Source: Methanosarcinales archaeon
GTDB taxonomy: Archaea > Halobacteriota > Syntropharchaeia > Alkanophagales > Methanospirareceae
DNA: 8,792 nucleotides
NCBI GenBank assembly: GCA_016649585.1
Contig: JAENXH010000040.1
Span: forward strand, 1-8,792
Direction of reading: 5' to 3'
Below are positions 1 through 6,758 of the stretch, in pieces. Under the pieces are notes generated by a model. It was not told where the DNA came from. It saw only the letters and a list, made by a program, of their open reading frames with translations, and searched no databases. Position 1 is the stretch's first letter; each line of letters opens with the position of its first letter. The position numbers were made by a program, and so were the translations under genes.

Positions 1-96
1 GGTATATAAGCTTTGTGGCTGCGGTTGAAGTAACCAGAATTTACTGGAATAGTTTATAGGAGCTAAACACATACAAAAAATCGAGGAAATAAACGC

Positions 97-213
97 TCAT
101 CTAAACTCCTCAGACTCCAACGCCTCGCACATAATCTTTGATGATCTCTTTACCGTTTTCACATCCAATTTAAACTTCCGCGCGAATTTTTTAACTGTTT
201 CTACTTTGTTCAC
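97..213 (-). pseudogene. C-terminal remnant of a second DUF1638 gene
   Basis: Read on the minus strand, this stretch encodes about 38 residues ending in a TGA at 99-97. Its core (from ETV to IMCE) matches residues 243-268 of the intact DUF1638 protein at 1033-1857 with 17 of 26 residues identical and no gap. At DNA level 121-200 matches 1051-1130 at 60 of 80 positions with a constant offset of 930. Of the 20 differences, 14 fall at codon third positions, so the copy diverged while it was coding. Upstream of about 204 the similarity stops and the acyltransferase gene begins, so the first 240 or so residues of this paralogue are absent. A GTG at 213-211 could in principle start a tiny peptide, but no ribosome-binding site is visible. 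It is most simply the tail of a tandem DUF1638 paralogue whose front was lost or replaced. Confidence 0.75.
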
Positions 214-215
214 GA

Positions 216-986
216 TTAAGAAAATGCTAAAATCCCGATCTCCACAAAACCCAGAAGGTAAAGCACCGTAATGAGTACGGGTTGATGAATCAGGTAAATG
301 AGCAACGAATGCCGCCCTAAGAAGGTAAACAATCGTATACCCGTAAATTGAGAGAGATCTCGAAGCTTAAAGTTCCGTGTATAATCAGGATAAAGCGCGT
401 TGCCAATAACTACGCCGAGGAGCACAACGCCGAACCAGGGCAGCAGCGGGAAATAGTCAATGGTATAAAAGCTGTTTGGTGTAAGGCCTAACCACAGTAA
501 CCACGGAAACCCAACTGATACATTTTTCAGAAACAATCCAAGGACCATAAAGGAGAGACCGAGCAAAAGATTCCAGTACCGGAATTTTAACAAGGGATAT
601 GCCAGAATGATCGAGATCCCGATAAGATGCAGTATCCCCCAAACAACAAACCCTTCCCGCAAAAAGACCCAAGTAAGAACGGTGATAACCAACCCCCACG
701 CGAAAATCGTTGAGCCCCGTTTGAGATATTTTCGGTATAACTTTGTCTTCGTTTTTTGTCGGTTCGTAGCCCGTGAAAAACTTAGCGTGAGTGAGATACC
801 CACCACCAGCAGGAAGATCGTCGCGGTTGCACGTGCAAAGTAGAACAAAAAGCCGGAATGTCCCGTGAGGTTATAAGCACCAAAATGATCCAGATCATAA
901 AGTAAATGGAACACGATCATCATAATTATCGCGATTCCGCGCAGGAGATCAATCTCCCAAAATCGCTCGGTCAAATTCTGATCCAT
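216..986 (-). CDS. DUF1624 / heparan-alpha-glucosaminide N-acetyltransferase-like membrane acyltransferase
   Basis: A 256-residue polytopic membrane protein. The N-terminus shows the family signature of an Asp-Leu-Leu-Arg-Gly stretch (D13-G17) running into a first membrane helix with a conserved His at 27 and YDL at 30-32. Further hydrophobic segments lie near residues 46-70, 92-109, 114-132, 138-153, 180-198 and 227-247. DYFPLLPWFG at 177-186 and the closing GRHSLLIYLIHQP at 224-236 are also typical of the family. Relatives move an acyl group across a membrane onto an acceptor, often a sugar; the acceptor here cannot be read from sequence, and acyl transfer itself is inferred from the family. 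The length suits the compact prokaryotic form, so the gene looks complete. It starts 46 bp after the DUF1638 stop on the same strand, with no clear Shine-Dalgarno, and may be co-transcribed. It lies between an intact DUF1638 gene and a DUF1638 remnant. Confidence 0.85.
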   Translation of the reverse strand: MDQNLTERFWEIDLLRGIAIIMMIVFHLLYDLDHFGAYNLTGHSGFLFYFARATATIFLLVVGISLTLSFSRATNRQKTKTKLYRKYLKRGSTIFAWGLVITVLTWVFLREGFVVWGILHLIGISIILAYPLLKFRYWNLLLGLSFMVLGLFLKNVSVGFPWLLWLGLTPNSFYTIDYFPLLPWFGVVLLGVVIGNALYPDYTRNFKLRDLSQFTGIRLFTFLGRHSLLIYLIHQPVLITVLYLLGFVEIGILAFS

Positions 987-1032
987 GAGAATTGAAATGC
1001 CAATGCGAAACTAAAACTTTTTCTTTAACGGT

Positions 1033-1857
1033 TTAGTGCAGCTTTTTAACAGTATCGCACATGATCTTTGAAGACCCCTTCACCAGTTTTATTTCCAAAT
1101 TGAACTTCCGCGCTAAGTTCTCAACCGTTTCTGCGTATTCTTCGTCCTTCTTGTCCGCTTCGGAATACCAGACCTTCACCACCCGGTTGTAATGGTTCTT
1201 CATGAGCTTTATGATGCGAGGTGTGTCCATTGCGGCAAATCGGTTCATTCGGCCTGCGGTAATATTGATAGACGATTCCAAAATCACCTGCGGCTCTTTT
1301 ATCAGTGCCGCTCCCACAGGAGTCATGAAGAACGTCCCGACCTCCTCTTCACGCAACGACTGAACCTTATCTATACCCAGTGCAATCTCGACACAGTTGT
1401 TCAGTATCTCACCGCTATTGTCTCGCGGTATGAGCACCGGAACAGATGCCGCGTTGATTACACGCTCCACGGCCACTCCAGAATTCCCGCACAGGCCATA
1501 GCCCAGAACGACAACATCCGCAACGGTACTCAGTTCCGTTATACTTCGCTCTATCTCCGCCAGCAAGACATCGGGATACGTATGCATGCGCAACTCCAGC
1601 GCGTTAATAATCACTGAATCTTTCAGATCTCGTTCATGGATTTCCTCCGCTATCTTCTCCATCCGCTTCGTCTTTATTACTCTGCCGTCCTCTTTGAACT
1701 CGCTCAAAAAGTCGTTAATTATTGTTTGCTTTGGTACCGTCATTACGGGGTTATGGGTCTCGGGCAGTACGAAAAAAATATCGTTCACACCGGTCTCCCT
1801 GATCAGATCTCGTATCTCTTTCCGTAAAATTTCACAGGTGATAACGCCGATGTGCAT
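1033..1857 (-). CDS. DUF1638 family protein
   Basis: A soluble 274-residue protein with no signal peptide or membrane segment. Recognisable DUF1638 features are the N-terminal strand ending in TCE (C8), GYGLCGN at 119-125 (C123), a strand leading to IPRDNSGE at 143-150, and GTFFMTP at 174-180. Two more cysteines are at 155 and 267. DUF1638 proteins are common in methanogens and anaerobes, often near corrinoid methyltransferase genes, but their biochemical role is not established to my knowledge. From memory, methanogen relatives usually carry a His-Asp-Cys after the PR motif; here the positions read Asn-Ser-Gly, so a presumed ligand set may be altered. The gene follows rpl5 by 83 bp and has no recognisable TATA box or ribosome-binding site; a pentanucleotide tract sits directly before the start. 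It may be read through from the ribosomal genes. The family call is from motif recall, not a profile search. Confidence 0.75.
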   Translation of the reverse strand: MHIGVITCEILRKEIRDLIRETGVNDIFFVLPETHNPVMTVPKQTIINDFLSEFKEDGRVIKTKRMEKIAEEIHERDLKDSVIINALELRMHTYPDVLLAEIERSITELSTVADVVVLGYGLCGNSGVAVERVINAASVPVLIPRDNSGEILNNCVEIALGIDKVQSLREEEVGTFFMTPVGAALIKEPQVILESSINITAGRMNRFAAMDTPRIIKLMKNHYNRVVKVWYSEADKKDEEYAETVENLARKFNLEIKLVKGSSKIMCDTVKKLH

Positions 1858-1859
1858 GA

Positions 1860-1902
1860 TCTTATCTTATCTTCTTTCTACTCTACTCTATTCTGTTCTG
1901 TT
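1860..1902. repeat. degenerate pentanucleotide tandem tract in the 5' leader of the DUF1638 gene
   Basis: On the plus strand the tract reads as TCTNN units: TCTTA twice, TCTTC, a TT break, TCTAC twice, TCTAT, then TCTGT twice. On the coding (minus) strand this is a purine-rich AGA/GATAA leader ending two bases before the ATG at 1857. It occupies the place where a Shine-Dalgarno would be expected, and none is seen. Slippage could change leader spacing but, being outside the coding region, would not shift the reading frame. Confidence 0.7.
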
Positions 1903-1940
1903 GTTTTAGTCCAAAATGAAGAAAGGCAAGCTGAGAAAGG

Positions 1941-2459
1941 TTACGTTACGTCCTCCACCAGCTCTAAGCCATACTCGTCCTCAAGAAAACTAAAGACGTC
2001 AGCTCTGTTTATTCTCTGCTTCTGTGGCAGCTTCTTCTTTTGCAGCTTCCGCTCCTGTATCCTATACCCCGGCCGCTTTAACGATGCGCAAATGTCCATT
2101 CCATATATGCCCACTTTCGGGTCGTAACGGATGCCAAAGTCAGTATGCTCTGCAACACCAAATGAAAAATTACCGTACGTGTCAAACTGGCTCTTAAAAA
2201 GTCTGTTCTGTATCTTAAAACAGCGTTTAAGGAAATCCCGTGCTCGATCTCCTCGTAACGTGACTTTACACGCAATGGCTTCGCCTTTCTTTATACTAAA
2301 TGGCTGGAGGGTTCGCTTCGCTGTTATCTTAATCGATTTCTGACCCGCAATGGAATCCAACAGCTTCTCAGCCTTTGCTAACTTCTCGCCACTTTCGCCC
2401 ACACTCATGTTTATCACTACCTTATCCACTTCTATTCTCCTCATCGGGTTTTCTGTCAT
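1941..2459 (-). CDS. rpl5: 50S ribosomal protein L5 (uL5), archaeal type
   Basis: A 172-residue large-subunit protein that binds 5S rRNA and forms the central protuberance. Family landmarks include MRRIEVDKVVINMSVGESG at the N-terminus (residues 6-24), the block AKRTLQPFSIKKGEAIACKV at 47-66, and the C-terminal half with FGVAEHTDFGIRYDPKVGIYG (about 99-119). The last 45 residues are a basic tail followed by an acidic end, as in archaeal uL5. A good ribosome-binding site AAGGAG (2474-2469, minus strand) lies 9 bases before the ATG and supports this start. It follows rps4e by 57 bp, preserving the usual archaeal eS4-uL5 order. The usual next gene (uS14) is absent: the following gene is a DUF1638 protein. 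Confidence 0.97.
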   Translation of the reverse strand: MTENPMRRIEVDKVVINMSVGESGEKLAKAEKLLDSIAGQKSIKITAKRTLQPFSIKKGEAIACKVTLRGDRARDFLKRCFKIQNRLFKSQFDTYGNFSFGVAEHTDFGIRYDPKVGIYGMDICASLKRPGYRIQERKLQKKKLPQKQRINRADVFSFLEDEYGLELVEDVT

Positions 2460-2517
2460 TTCCTTACTCTCCTTTCCTGGATGCTTCCGGTGTTTAATAA
2501 TACCAAATAGCCCTGAG

Positions 2518-3243
2518 TTATGCTATACCTAATCCTGGCACCTCGATTTTTTCCTCGCCCACTACGAATAAGGAATCCTCGCGGCTCTCAAAGCTCTCTT
2601 CACCTTCTGTGGCTTTTATCCGCACGACATTCGGCTGCGAACTTTGCACTATCCGTATCTCCTCTATTTCGCCTGTCTGGGCTGAGTGCTTCCCGCCAAT
2701 CACCACCACTTTACACCCCTCTTTATACGCAAAGTGCTGCAATATTTTATTATCAGGAATGGAAATCAACAATGAGTCACGCGTGTTTATGTCCGCGCCG
2801 GACTCTCCGGGGAGGATGTTTCGACCGTCATGCAAGTTCAATTGTATCGCACCCTCTTCTATCATTCTCTTCCCGTTCACCCTGCACAGCTTCTTCGATG
2901 CCGCTTCTTCCTCTATTTCCACCAGTGATAACTTATCCTTCCTGTCCAAGAGCACCATATAATTAGCCTTTACAAGAGGAATGGAAAGAATATCAAAGAT
3001 GCCTACCGGGAACTTATGGTCTTTCCTTACTTTGCCATTGACGATTACTTTGCCTTCGTTCAATATCCGCTTTGCCTCTCTACTATTGTCCGCTAACTTC
3101 AGCATGTCCCGCACAATTAAAAGCAAGGGCATGCTTCTATCCTTTGGATGCGGTCCCGGTGTTGGGTTAACCGCCCAGTATGATGTTTTTCTCTCTATTT
3201 TCCAGCTACGAGGTGCAGCTATTCTTTTTTGATGCTTCCCCAT
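2518..3243 (-). CDS. rps4e: 30S ribosomal protein S4e (eS4)
   Basis: A 241-residue small-subunit protein of the archaeal/eukaryotic eS4 family. The order of parts is complete: the N-terminal MGKHQKRIAAPRSW block with WAVNPTPGPHP near 23-33, an S4 RNA-binding domain around 43-90 (including GKVIVNGKVRKDHKFPVG), a central domain around 95-165, and a KOW-like segment around 170-205 (GCKVVVIGGKHSAQTGEI). Length is normal for archaea. The gene follows cdc48 by 33 bp, so the two are probably on one transcript. A GGAG sits 13 bases before the ATG, rather far, with a two-codon ATG-AAC-TAA between them. In most archaea this gene follows uL24 within the spc-type operon; here cdc48 takes that place. Confidence 0.97.
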   Translation of the reverse strand: MGKHQKRIAAPRSWKIERKTSYWAVNPTPGPHPKDRSMPLLLIVRDMLKLADNSREAKRILNEGKVIVNGKVRKDHKFPVGIFDILSIPLVKANYMVLLDRKDKLSLVEIEEEAASKKLCRVNGKRMIEEGAIQLNLHDGRNILPGESGADINTRDSLLISIPDNKILQHFAYKEGCKVVVIGGKHSAQTGEIEEIRIVQSSQPNVVRIKATEGEESFESREDSLFVVGEEKIEVPGLGIA

Positions 3244-3276
3244 TTTTAGTTCATTACTCCTACTATCATTATTAGT

Positions 3277-5478
3277 TTACGCATAAGCATGTTTCACCCA
3301 ATCCTCCGCTTTCTCTTCAAACTCCTGTTGTGCTTTAGGGGTTGTAGCCGGCTTCACGCCCTTAATAGCAGCTTCAAAATGCTGCTTCTTTACTAAGATG
3401 TTCTTTACGGCATCTCCCATGTATTCCTCAGTTATTCCAGAAGCGAGGAACTCACGTAAAGCAGCCATTACCGCTTCTTTAATGATGGCCGCTATATCTG
3501 CACCGACATATTTTTCAGTCATGTTCGCAAGATCTTCTATGGCTACATCATCCCCAAGTGGTTTACCTCTTAGATGAACCTCGAAGATTTTCTGCCTCTC
3601 TTCTTTATCCGGTATTTGTAGGTATATCAATCTATCAAGTCTCCCAGGTCTGAGCAATGCGGGATCTACCATATCAGGTCTGTTTGTCGCCGCTATAACG
3701 ATTACATCCTTCAACTCCTCCAATCCGTCCATCTCAGTTAATATCTGTGAAACGACGCGCTCTGTTACATGCGAGTCATAACCCATACCTCGTACCGGTG
3801 CGATTGAATCAATCTCATCCAGGAAGATTATACAGGGAGCCGCTTGCTTCGCCTTTCTGAAAATCTCACGAGCCGCTTTCTCTGATTCCCCCACCCACTT
3901 CGACAAGAGCTCTGGTCCTTTAATCGAGATGAAATTTGCCTCGCTCTCATTTGCCACTGCCTTTGCCAGCATCGTCTTTCCGGTACCCGGTGGTCCGAAC
4001 AGAAGGATCCCTTTTGGCGGCTTTGTATTTAACTGAGAGAACACCTCAGCATATTTGAGTGGCCACTCCACCACCTCCTTTAATTCCTGTTTCACGTGTT
4101 CCAAACCACCTACGTCATCCCACTTCACATTCGGCACTTCTACAAATACTTCCCTTAGCGCAGAAGGCTCTGTATTTTTTAACGCTTCACTGAAATCGTA
4201 CTTTGAAACGGTCAACTGCTCCATCACTTCTGGCGGTATATCCTTCTCTATGTCTATCTCCGGTAGTATTTTCCGGATCGCATGCATAGCAGCTTCTTTA
4301 CATAACGTCGCGAGGTCTGCACCGACAAATCCATGCGTGAGAGTTGCGGCTTCTTTTAGATTTACATCCTCCGCAAGTGGCATTCCCCGCGTATGCACCT
4401 CCAGGATCTCTTCACGACCATTTCTGTCCGGGATGCCGATCTCTATCTCGCGGTCGAAACGACCTCCTCTTCTCAATGCCTCATCAAGCGCATTGACTCT
4501 ATTCGTAGCACCGATTACTACCACCTGCCCACGCGATTCAAGACCGTCCATTAAAGAGAGAAGCTGAGCGACTACCCTTCGTTCCACTTCCCCGGTTGTC
4601 TCTCCCCGCTTCGGCGCTATTGAATCCAACTCATCAATAAAAATAATAGAAGGAGCGTTCTTTTCCGCTTCCTCAAATATATCTCGTAAATGTCGTTCAC
4701 TTTCCCCATAGAATTTGCTCATTATCTCAGGACCAGAAATCGAATGGAAATTGGCATCGGTCTCATTTGCCACTGCTTTCGCTATCAATGTCTTCCCAGT
4801 TCCCGGCGGTCCGTGCAATAGAACACCTTTTGGAGGCTCTATCCCCAGCCGCTCGAACAGTTCAGGATGCCGAAGCGGTAATTCTATCATCTCCCGTATC
4901 GTCCCTATCTCCCGCTTTAGCCCACCGATGTCCTCATAAGTCACACGAGGAACGCCTACCTTCTCTTCCCTCGCCTTACGAAGCACAATCTCCGTATCTA
5001 TATTTGGAATTGCCGTGCCCGCGGGTACGGTATTAGTAACGACAAAAGAAACAGGTTTGCCCAACAATTCAATCCTTATGATTTGCCCTTTTGTAATTGG
5101 CACACCTTTCAATCTGCTTAATAAGTATCGTTCGCCACCGGCAATTCTTATCGGTTGTGTAGGTGCAAGCGTGATTCTTTTTGCCCCTTTCGCCTTTGTC
5201 TGCTTCACTCTCACCTTATCATCTATGGCGACGCCAGCATTGTTTCTTATATTGCCATCTACGCGTATGATTGACTTACCACTATCCGGCGAATAGGCGG
5301 GATGCACAATAGCTGTGGCAATACTCCTACCCTCTATCTCTACTACATCCCCGGGTATGAGCCCCAGCGCTCGCATCGTCTCCGTATCCATTCGTGCTAT
5401 CCATCTACCGGCATCTCGATGATACGCCTCGGCTACCCGTAATATCACTGATTTATCTTTCTCTTCTTCGTTTCCCAT
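3277..5478 (-). CDS. cdc48: CDC48/VAT-type double-ring AAA+ ATPase
   Basis: A 733-residue cytosolic unfoldase of the CDC48/p97/VAT family, which forms hexamers and pulls apart folded proteins or complexes using ATP. The N domain (about 11-105, double-psi barrel then the CDC48 domain 2 around 110-165) is followed by two AAA rings. D1 has Walker A GPPGTGKT at 223-230, Walker B IIFIDELD at 278-285, sensor GATN at 323-326 and RRGGRFD at 336-342. D2 has Walker A GPPGTGKT at 495-502, Walker B IIFLDEID at 550-557, sensor AATN at 596-599 and LRPGRLD at 609-615. All catalytic positions appear intact, so both rings should hydrolyse ATP. The protein ends in Ala-Tyr-Ala, a marginal match to the Hb-Tyr-X tail used for docking to proteasomes. 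It is first in a minus-strand run with rps4e and rpl5 and has its own TATA box and ribosome-binding site. Confidence 0.97.
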   Translation of the reverse strand: MGNEEEKDKSVILRVAEAYHRDAGRWIARMDTETMRALGLIPGDVVEIEGRSIATAIVHPAYSPDSGKSIIRVDGNIRNNAGVAIDDKVRVKQTKAKGAKRITLAPTQPIRIAGGERYLLSRLKGVPITKGQIIRIELLGKPVSFVVTNTVPAGTAIPNIDTEIVLRKAREEKVGVPRVTYEDIGGLKREIGTIREMIELPLRHPELFERLGIEPPKGVLLHGPPGTGKTLIAKAVANETDANFHSISGPEIMSKFYGESERHLRDIFEEAEKNAPSIIFIDELDSIAPKRGETTGEVERRVVAQLLSLMDGLESRGQVVVIGATNRVNALDEALRRGGRFDREIEIGIPDRNGREEILEVHTRGMPLAEDVNLKEAATLTHGFVGADLATLCKEAAMHAIRKILPEIDIEKDIPPEVMEQLTVSKYDFSEALKNTEPSALREVFVEVPNVKWDDVGGLEHVKQELKEVVEWPLKYAEVFSQLNTKPPKGILLFGPPGTGKTMLAKAVANESEANFISIKGPELLSKWVGESEKAAREIFRKAKQAAPCIIFLDEIDSIAPVRGMGYDSHVTERVVSQILTEMDGLEELKDVIVIAATNRPDMVDPALLRPGRLDRLIYLQIPDKEERQKIFEVHLRGKPLGDDVAIEDLANMTEKYVGADIAAIIKEAVMAALREFLASGITEEYMGDAVKNILVKKQHFEAAIKGVKPATTPKAQQEFEEKAEDWVKHAYA

Positions 5479-5483
5479 CTATT

Positions 5484-5488
5484 CTCCT
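5484..5488 (-). promoter_or_regulatory. ribosome-binding site of cdc48
   Basis: On the minus strand AGGAG lies 5 bases before the ATG at 5478. It fixes the cdc48 start and contrasts with the divergent aminotransferase gene, which has no such site. Confidence 0.7.
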
Positions 5489-5507
5489 ATTCATTTATTA
5501 TGTTATC

Positions 5508-5520
5508 AGTATAAATTAAA
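5508..5520 (-). promoter_or_regulatory. putative TATA box for cdc48 (cdc48-rps4e-rpl5 transcript)
   Basis: On the minus strand an A/T-rich element reads TTTAATTTATACTG, with TTTATA at 5515-5510. Archaeal transcription usually starts about 26 bases downstream, which would put the start near 5487 and leave a leader of only about 9 bases, just spanning the AGGAG. The position is plausible but predicted from motif and distance only. Confidence 0.45.
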
Positions 5521-5540
5521 ATAAAAGCTAAAGTGTCAGG

Positions 5541-5550
5541 CTTTTATATG
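5541..5550 (+). promoter_or_regulatory. putative TATA box for the aminotransferase operon
   Basis: CTTTTATATG is a good archaeal TATA-box match. A start about 26 bases beyond its centre would fall near 5572, only about 7 bases before the ATG at 5579. No Shine-Dalgarno precedes that ATG, so the mRNA is probably leaderless or nearly so. The element lies about 30 bp from the oppositely oriented cdc48 TATA box. Confidence 0.55.
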
Positions 5551-5578
5551 CTTTAAAGAAAAAAATAGTGCGATTAAA

Positions 5579-6754
5579 ATGGAAGAAGAGTTGTTAATGA
5601 TCCCGGGACCGGTACCTGTGATAGCCCGTATTCGAGAAGCGATGGCAAAGCCGATGATAACCCACCGAGGAGACGAATTCTCACAGATATACGGCGAGAT
5701 CGTCGAGAACCTTAAGAACATATTTCAAACGAGGAATGACCTCTTCGTGCTCAGCGGGTCAGGGACATGCGCAATGGAAGCAGCTGTAGGGAATATTATC
5801 AAGAGGACGAATGACGCTGGGAAAACGGAGATGAGATGTGTAACGATAGCGAACGGCAAATTTGGCGAGCGTTTTACAGAGATTGCAGAGCGATATGGAG
5901 CGGATGTTACACCTGTTCATTTCGAATGGGGACATTCGATAGAATTAGAACGGGTAAAGGAAGCTTTGGAGAATAGCCCCACACCTAAGGTCGTTACGAT
6001 GGCGCATAATGAAACCTCCGTCGGCATACTCAATCCTGCAAAGGAAGTGGGGAAACTTGCGAAGAAGCACGATGCTATTTTCGTGCTTGATTGCATCACG
6101 TCAATAGGCGGAGATAACGTTCCCGTGGACGAATTTGGCGCGGACATCGCGATTGTGGGCTCGCAGAAATGTCTGGGTATGCCGCCAGGATTGGCAGCAC
6201 TCTCAATTAGCGAAAGGGCGTGGGAGTTGATGGAAGAAAACCCAAGCAGACCTTATTATCAGGACCTTGTTGCGTATAAGAAGAGTTATAAGAAGAAACA
6301 AACACCTTACACGCCGGCTTTGCCTCTGTTCTTCGCGCTACATGAAGCGTTAGAAATAATAAAAGAAGAAGGCATGGCAAAACGTATCAAACGGCACCGA
6401 ACACTGTCAAAGTCGATTCGAGCGGCAGTTACGAGCTTGGGGCTGAGCTTATTCCCGAAGCTGAACGAAGTAAGCGATTACTCGAATACCGTTACTGCGA
6501 TAAACATGCCACTGGAGAAAGGCATCACCGATGAGCAACTGCGAGGCGGTATGCGGAAAAAAGGTGTAGTCGTATCAGGAGGGCAGGGAGAACTGAAAGG
6601 TAAGATCTTCAGGATAGCCTCGATGGGGAATATAACAAGCACGGAAATTTTGAGGACTATCGAGGTATTGGAACAGGTATTGATGGAAAATAAGTTTATA
6701 GAAGAGGAAGGTAAGGGATTGGAGGCAGCGAAAGGGGTAATATCGTTCTCCTGA
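5579..6754 (+). CDS. class V PLP-dependent aminotransferase (alanine/serine-glyoxylate family)
   Basis: A 391-residue cytosolic enzyme of fold-type I, class V, close to archaeal alanine-glyoxylate/aspartate aminotransferases. The N-terminus has LLMIPGPVPV (5-14) and THRGDEF (28-34), both typical. SGSGTCAMEA at 59-68 binds the cofactor phosphate, HNETSVG at 143-149 and D171 contact the cofactor ring, and K197 in GSQKCLG is the expected Schiff-base lysine. PYTPALPLFFAL at 243-254 and R345 in FRIASMGN (substrate carboxylate binding) complete the set, so the enzyme should be active. Relatives accept alanine, serine or aspartate with glyoxylate, pyruvate or other keto acids, and a methanococcal relative has been linked to phosphoserine formation; the substrate cannot be decided here. 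It heads a plus-strand run with a small ORF, an unknown protein and a HAD phosphatase. The start at 5579 suits a near-leaderless mRNA; an ATG at 5597 is a less likely alternative. Confidence 0.9.
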   Translation: MEEELLMIPGPVPVIARIREAMAKPMITHRGDEFSQIYGEIVENLKNIFQTRNDLFVLSGSGTCAMEAAVGNIIKRTNDAGKTEMRCVTIANGKFGERFTEIAERYGADVTPVHFEWGHSIELERVKEALENSPTPKVVTMAHNETSVGILNPAKEVGKLAKKHDAIFVLDCITSIGGDNVPVDEFGADIAIVGSQKCLGMPPGLAALSISERAWELMEENPSRPYYQDLVAYKKSYKKKQTPYTPALPLFFALHEALEIIKEEGMAKRIKRHRTLSKSIRAAVTSLGLSLFPKLNEVSDYSNTVTAINMPLEKGITDEQLRGGMRKKGVVVSGGQGELKGKIFRIASMGNITSTEILRTIEVLEQVLMENKFIEEEGKGLEAAKGVISFS

Positions 6755-6758
6755 AGAA

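Noticed and set aside
1..96. Possible TATA-like GGTATATAAG near the left edge and any gene there
   Set aside because: No start codon, ribosome-binding site or coding frame can be tied to it inside the window, so it cannot be supported.
97..260. A -1 frameshift joining the acyltransferase to the DUF1638 remnant
   Set aside because: The remnant frame is -1 to the acyltransferase and open across its stop, but there is no canonical slippery heptamer, and the acyltransferase already ends at a normal distance after its HQP motif.
1192..1617. Open frame of 141 codons opposite the DUF1638 gene
   Set aside because: His/Cys/Arg-rich translation typical of a shadow frame and no start context; the minus-strand gene has recognisable family motifs.
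2520..2966. Open frame of 148 codons on the plus strand opposite rps4e
   Set aside because: It is fully antisense to a certain ribosomal gene, its composition (rich in Ser, Pro, Arg, Leu) is that of a shadow frame, and it has no recognisable domain.
4055..4567. Open frame of 170 codons on the plus strand opposite cdc48
   Set aside because: Antisense to the D1 region of cdc48, Ser/Thr-rich low-information translation, no start signal; a shadow of the codon pattern on the other strand.
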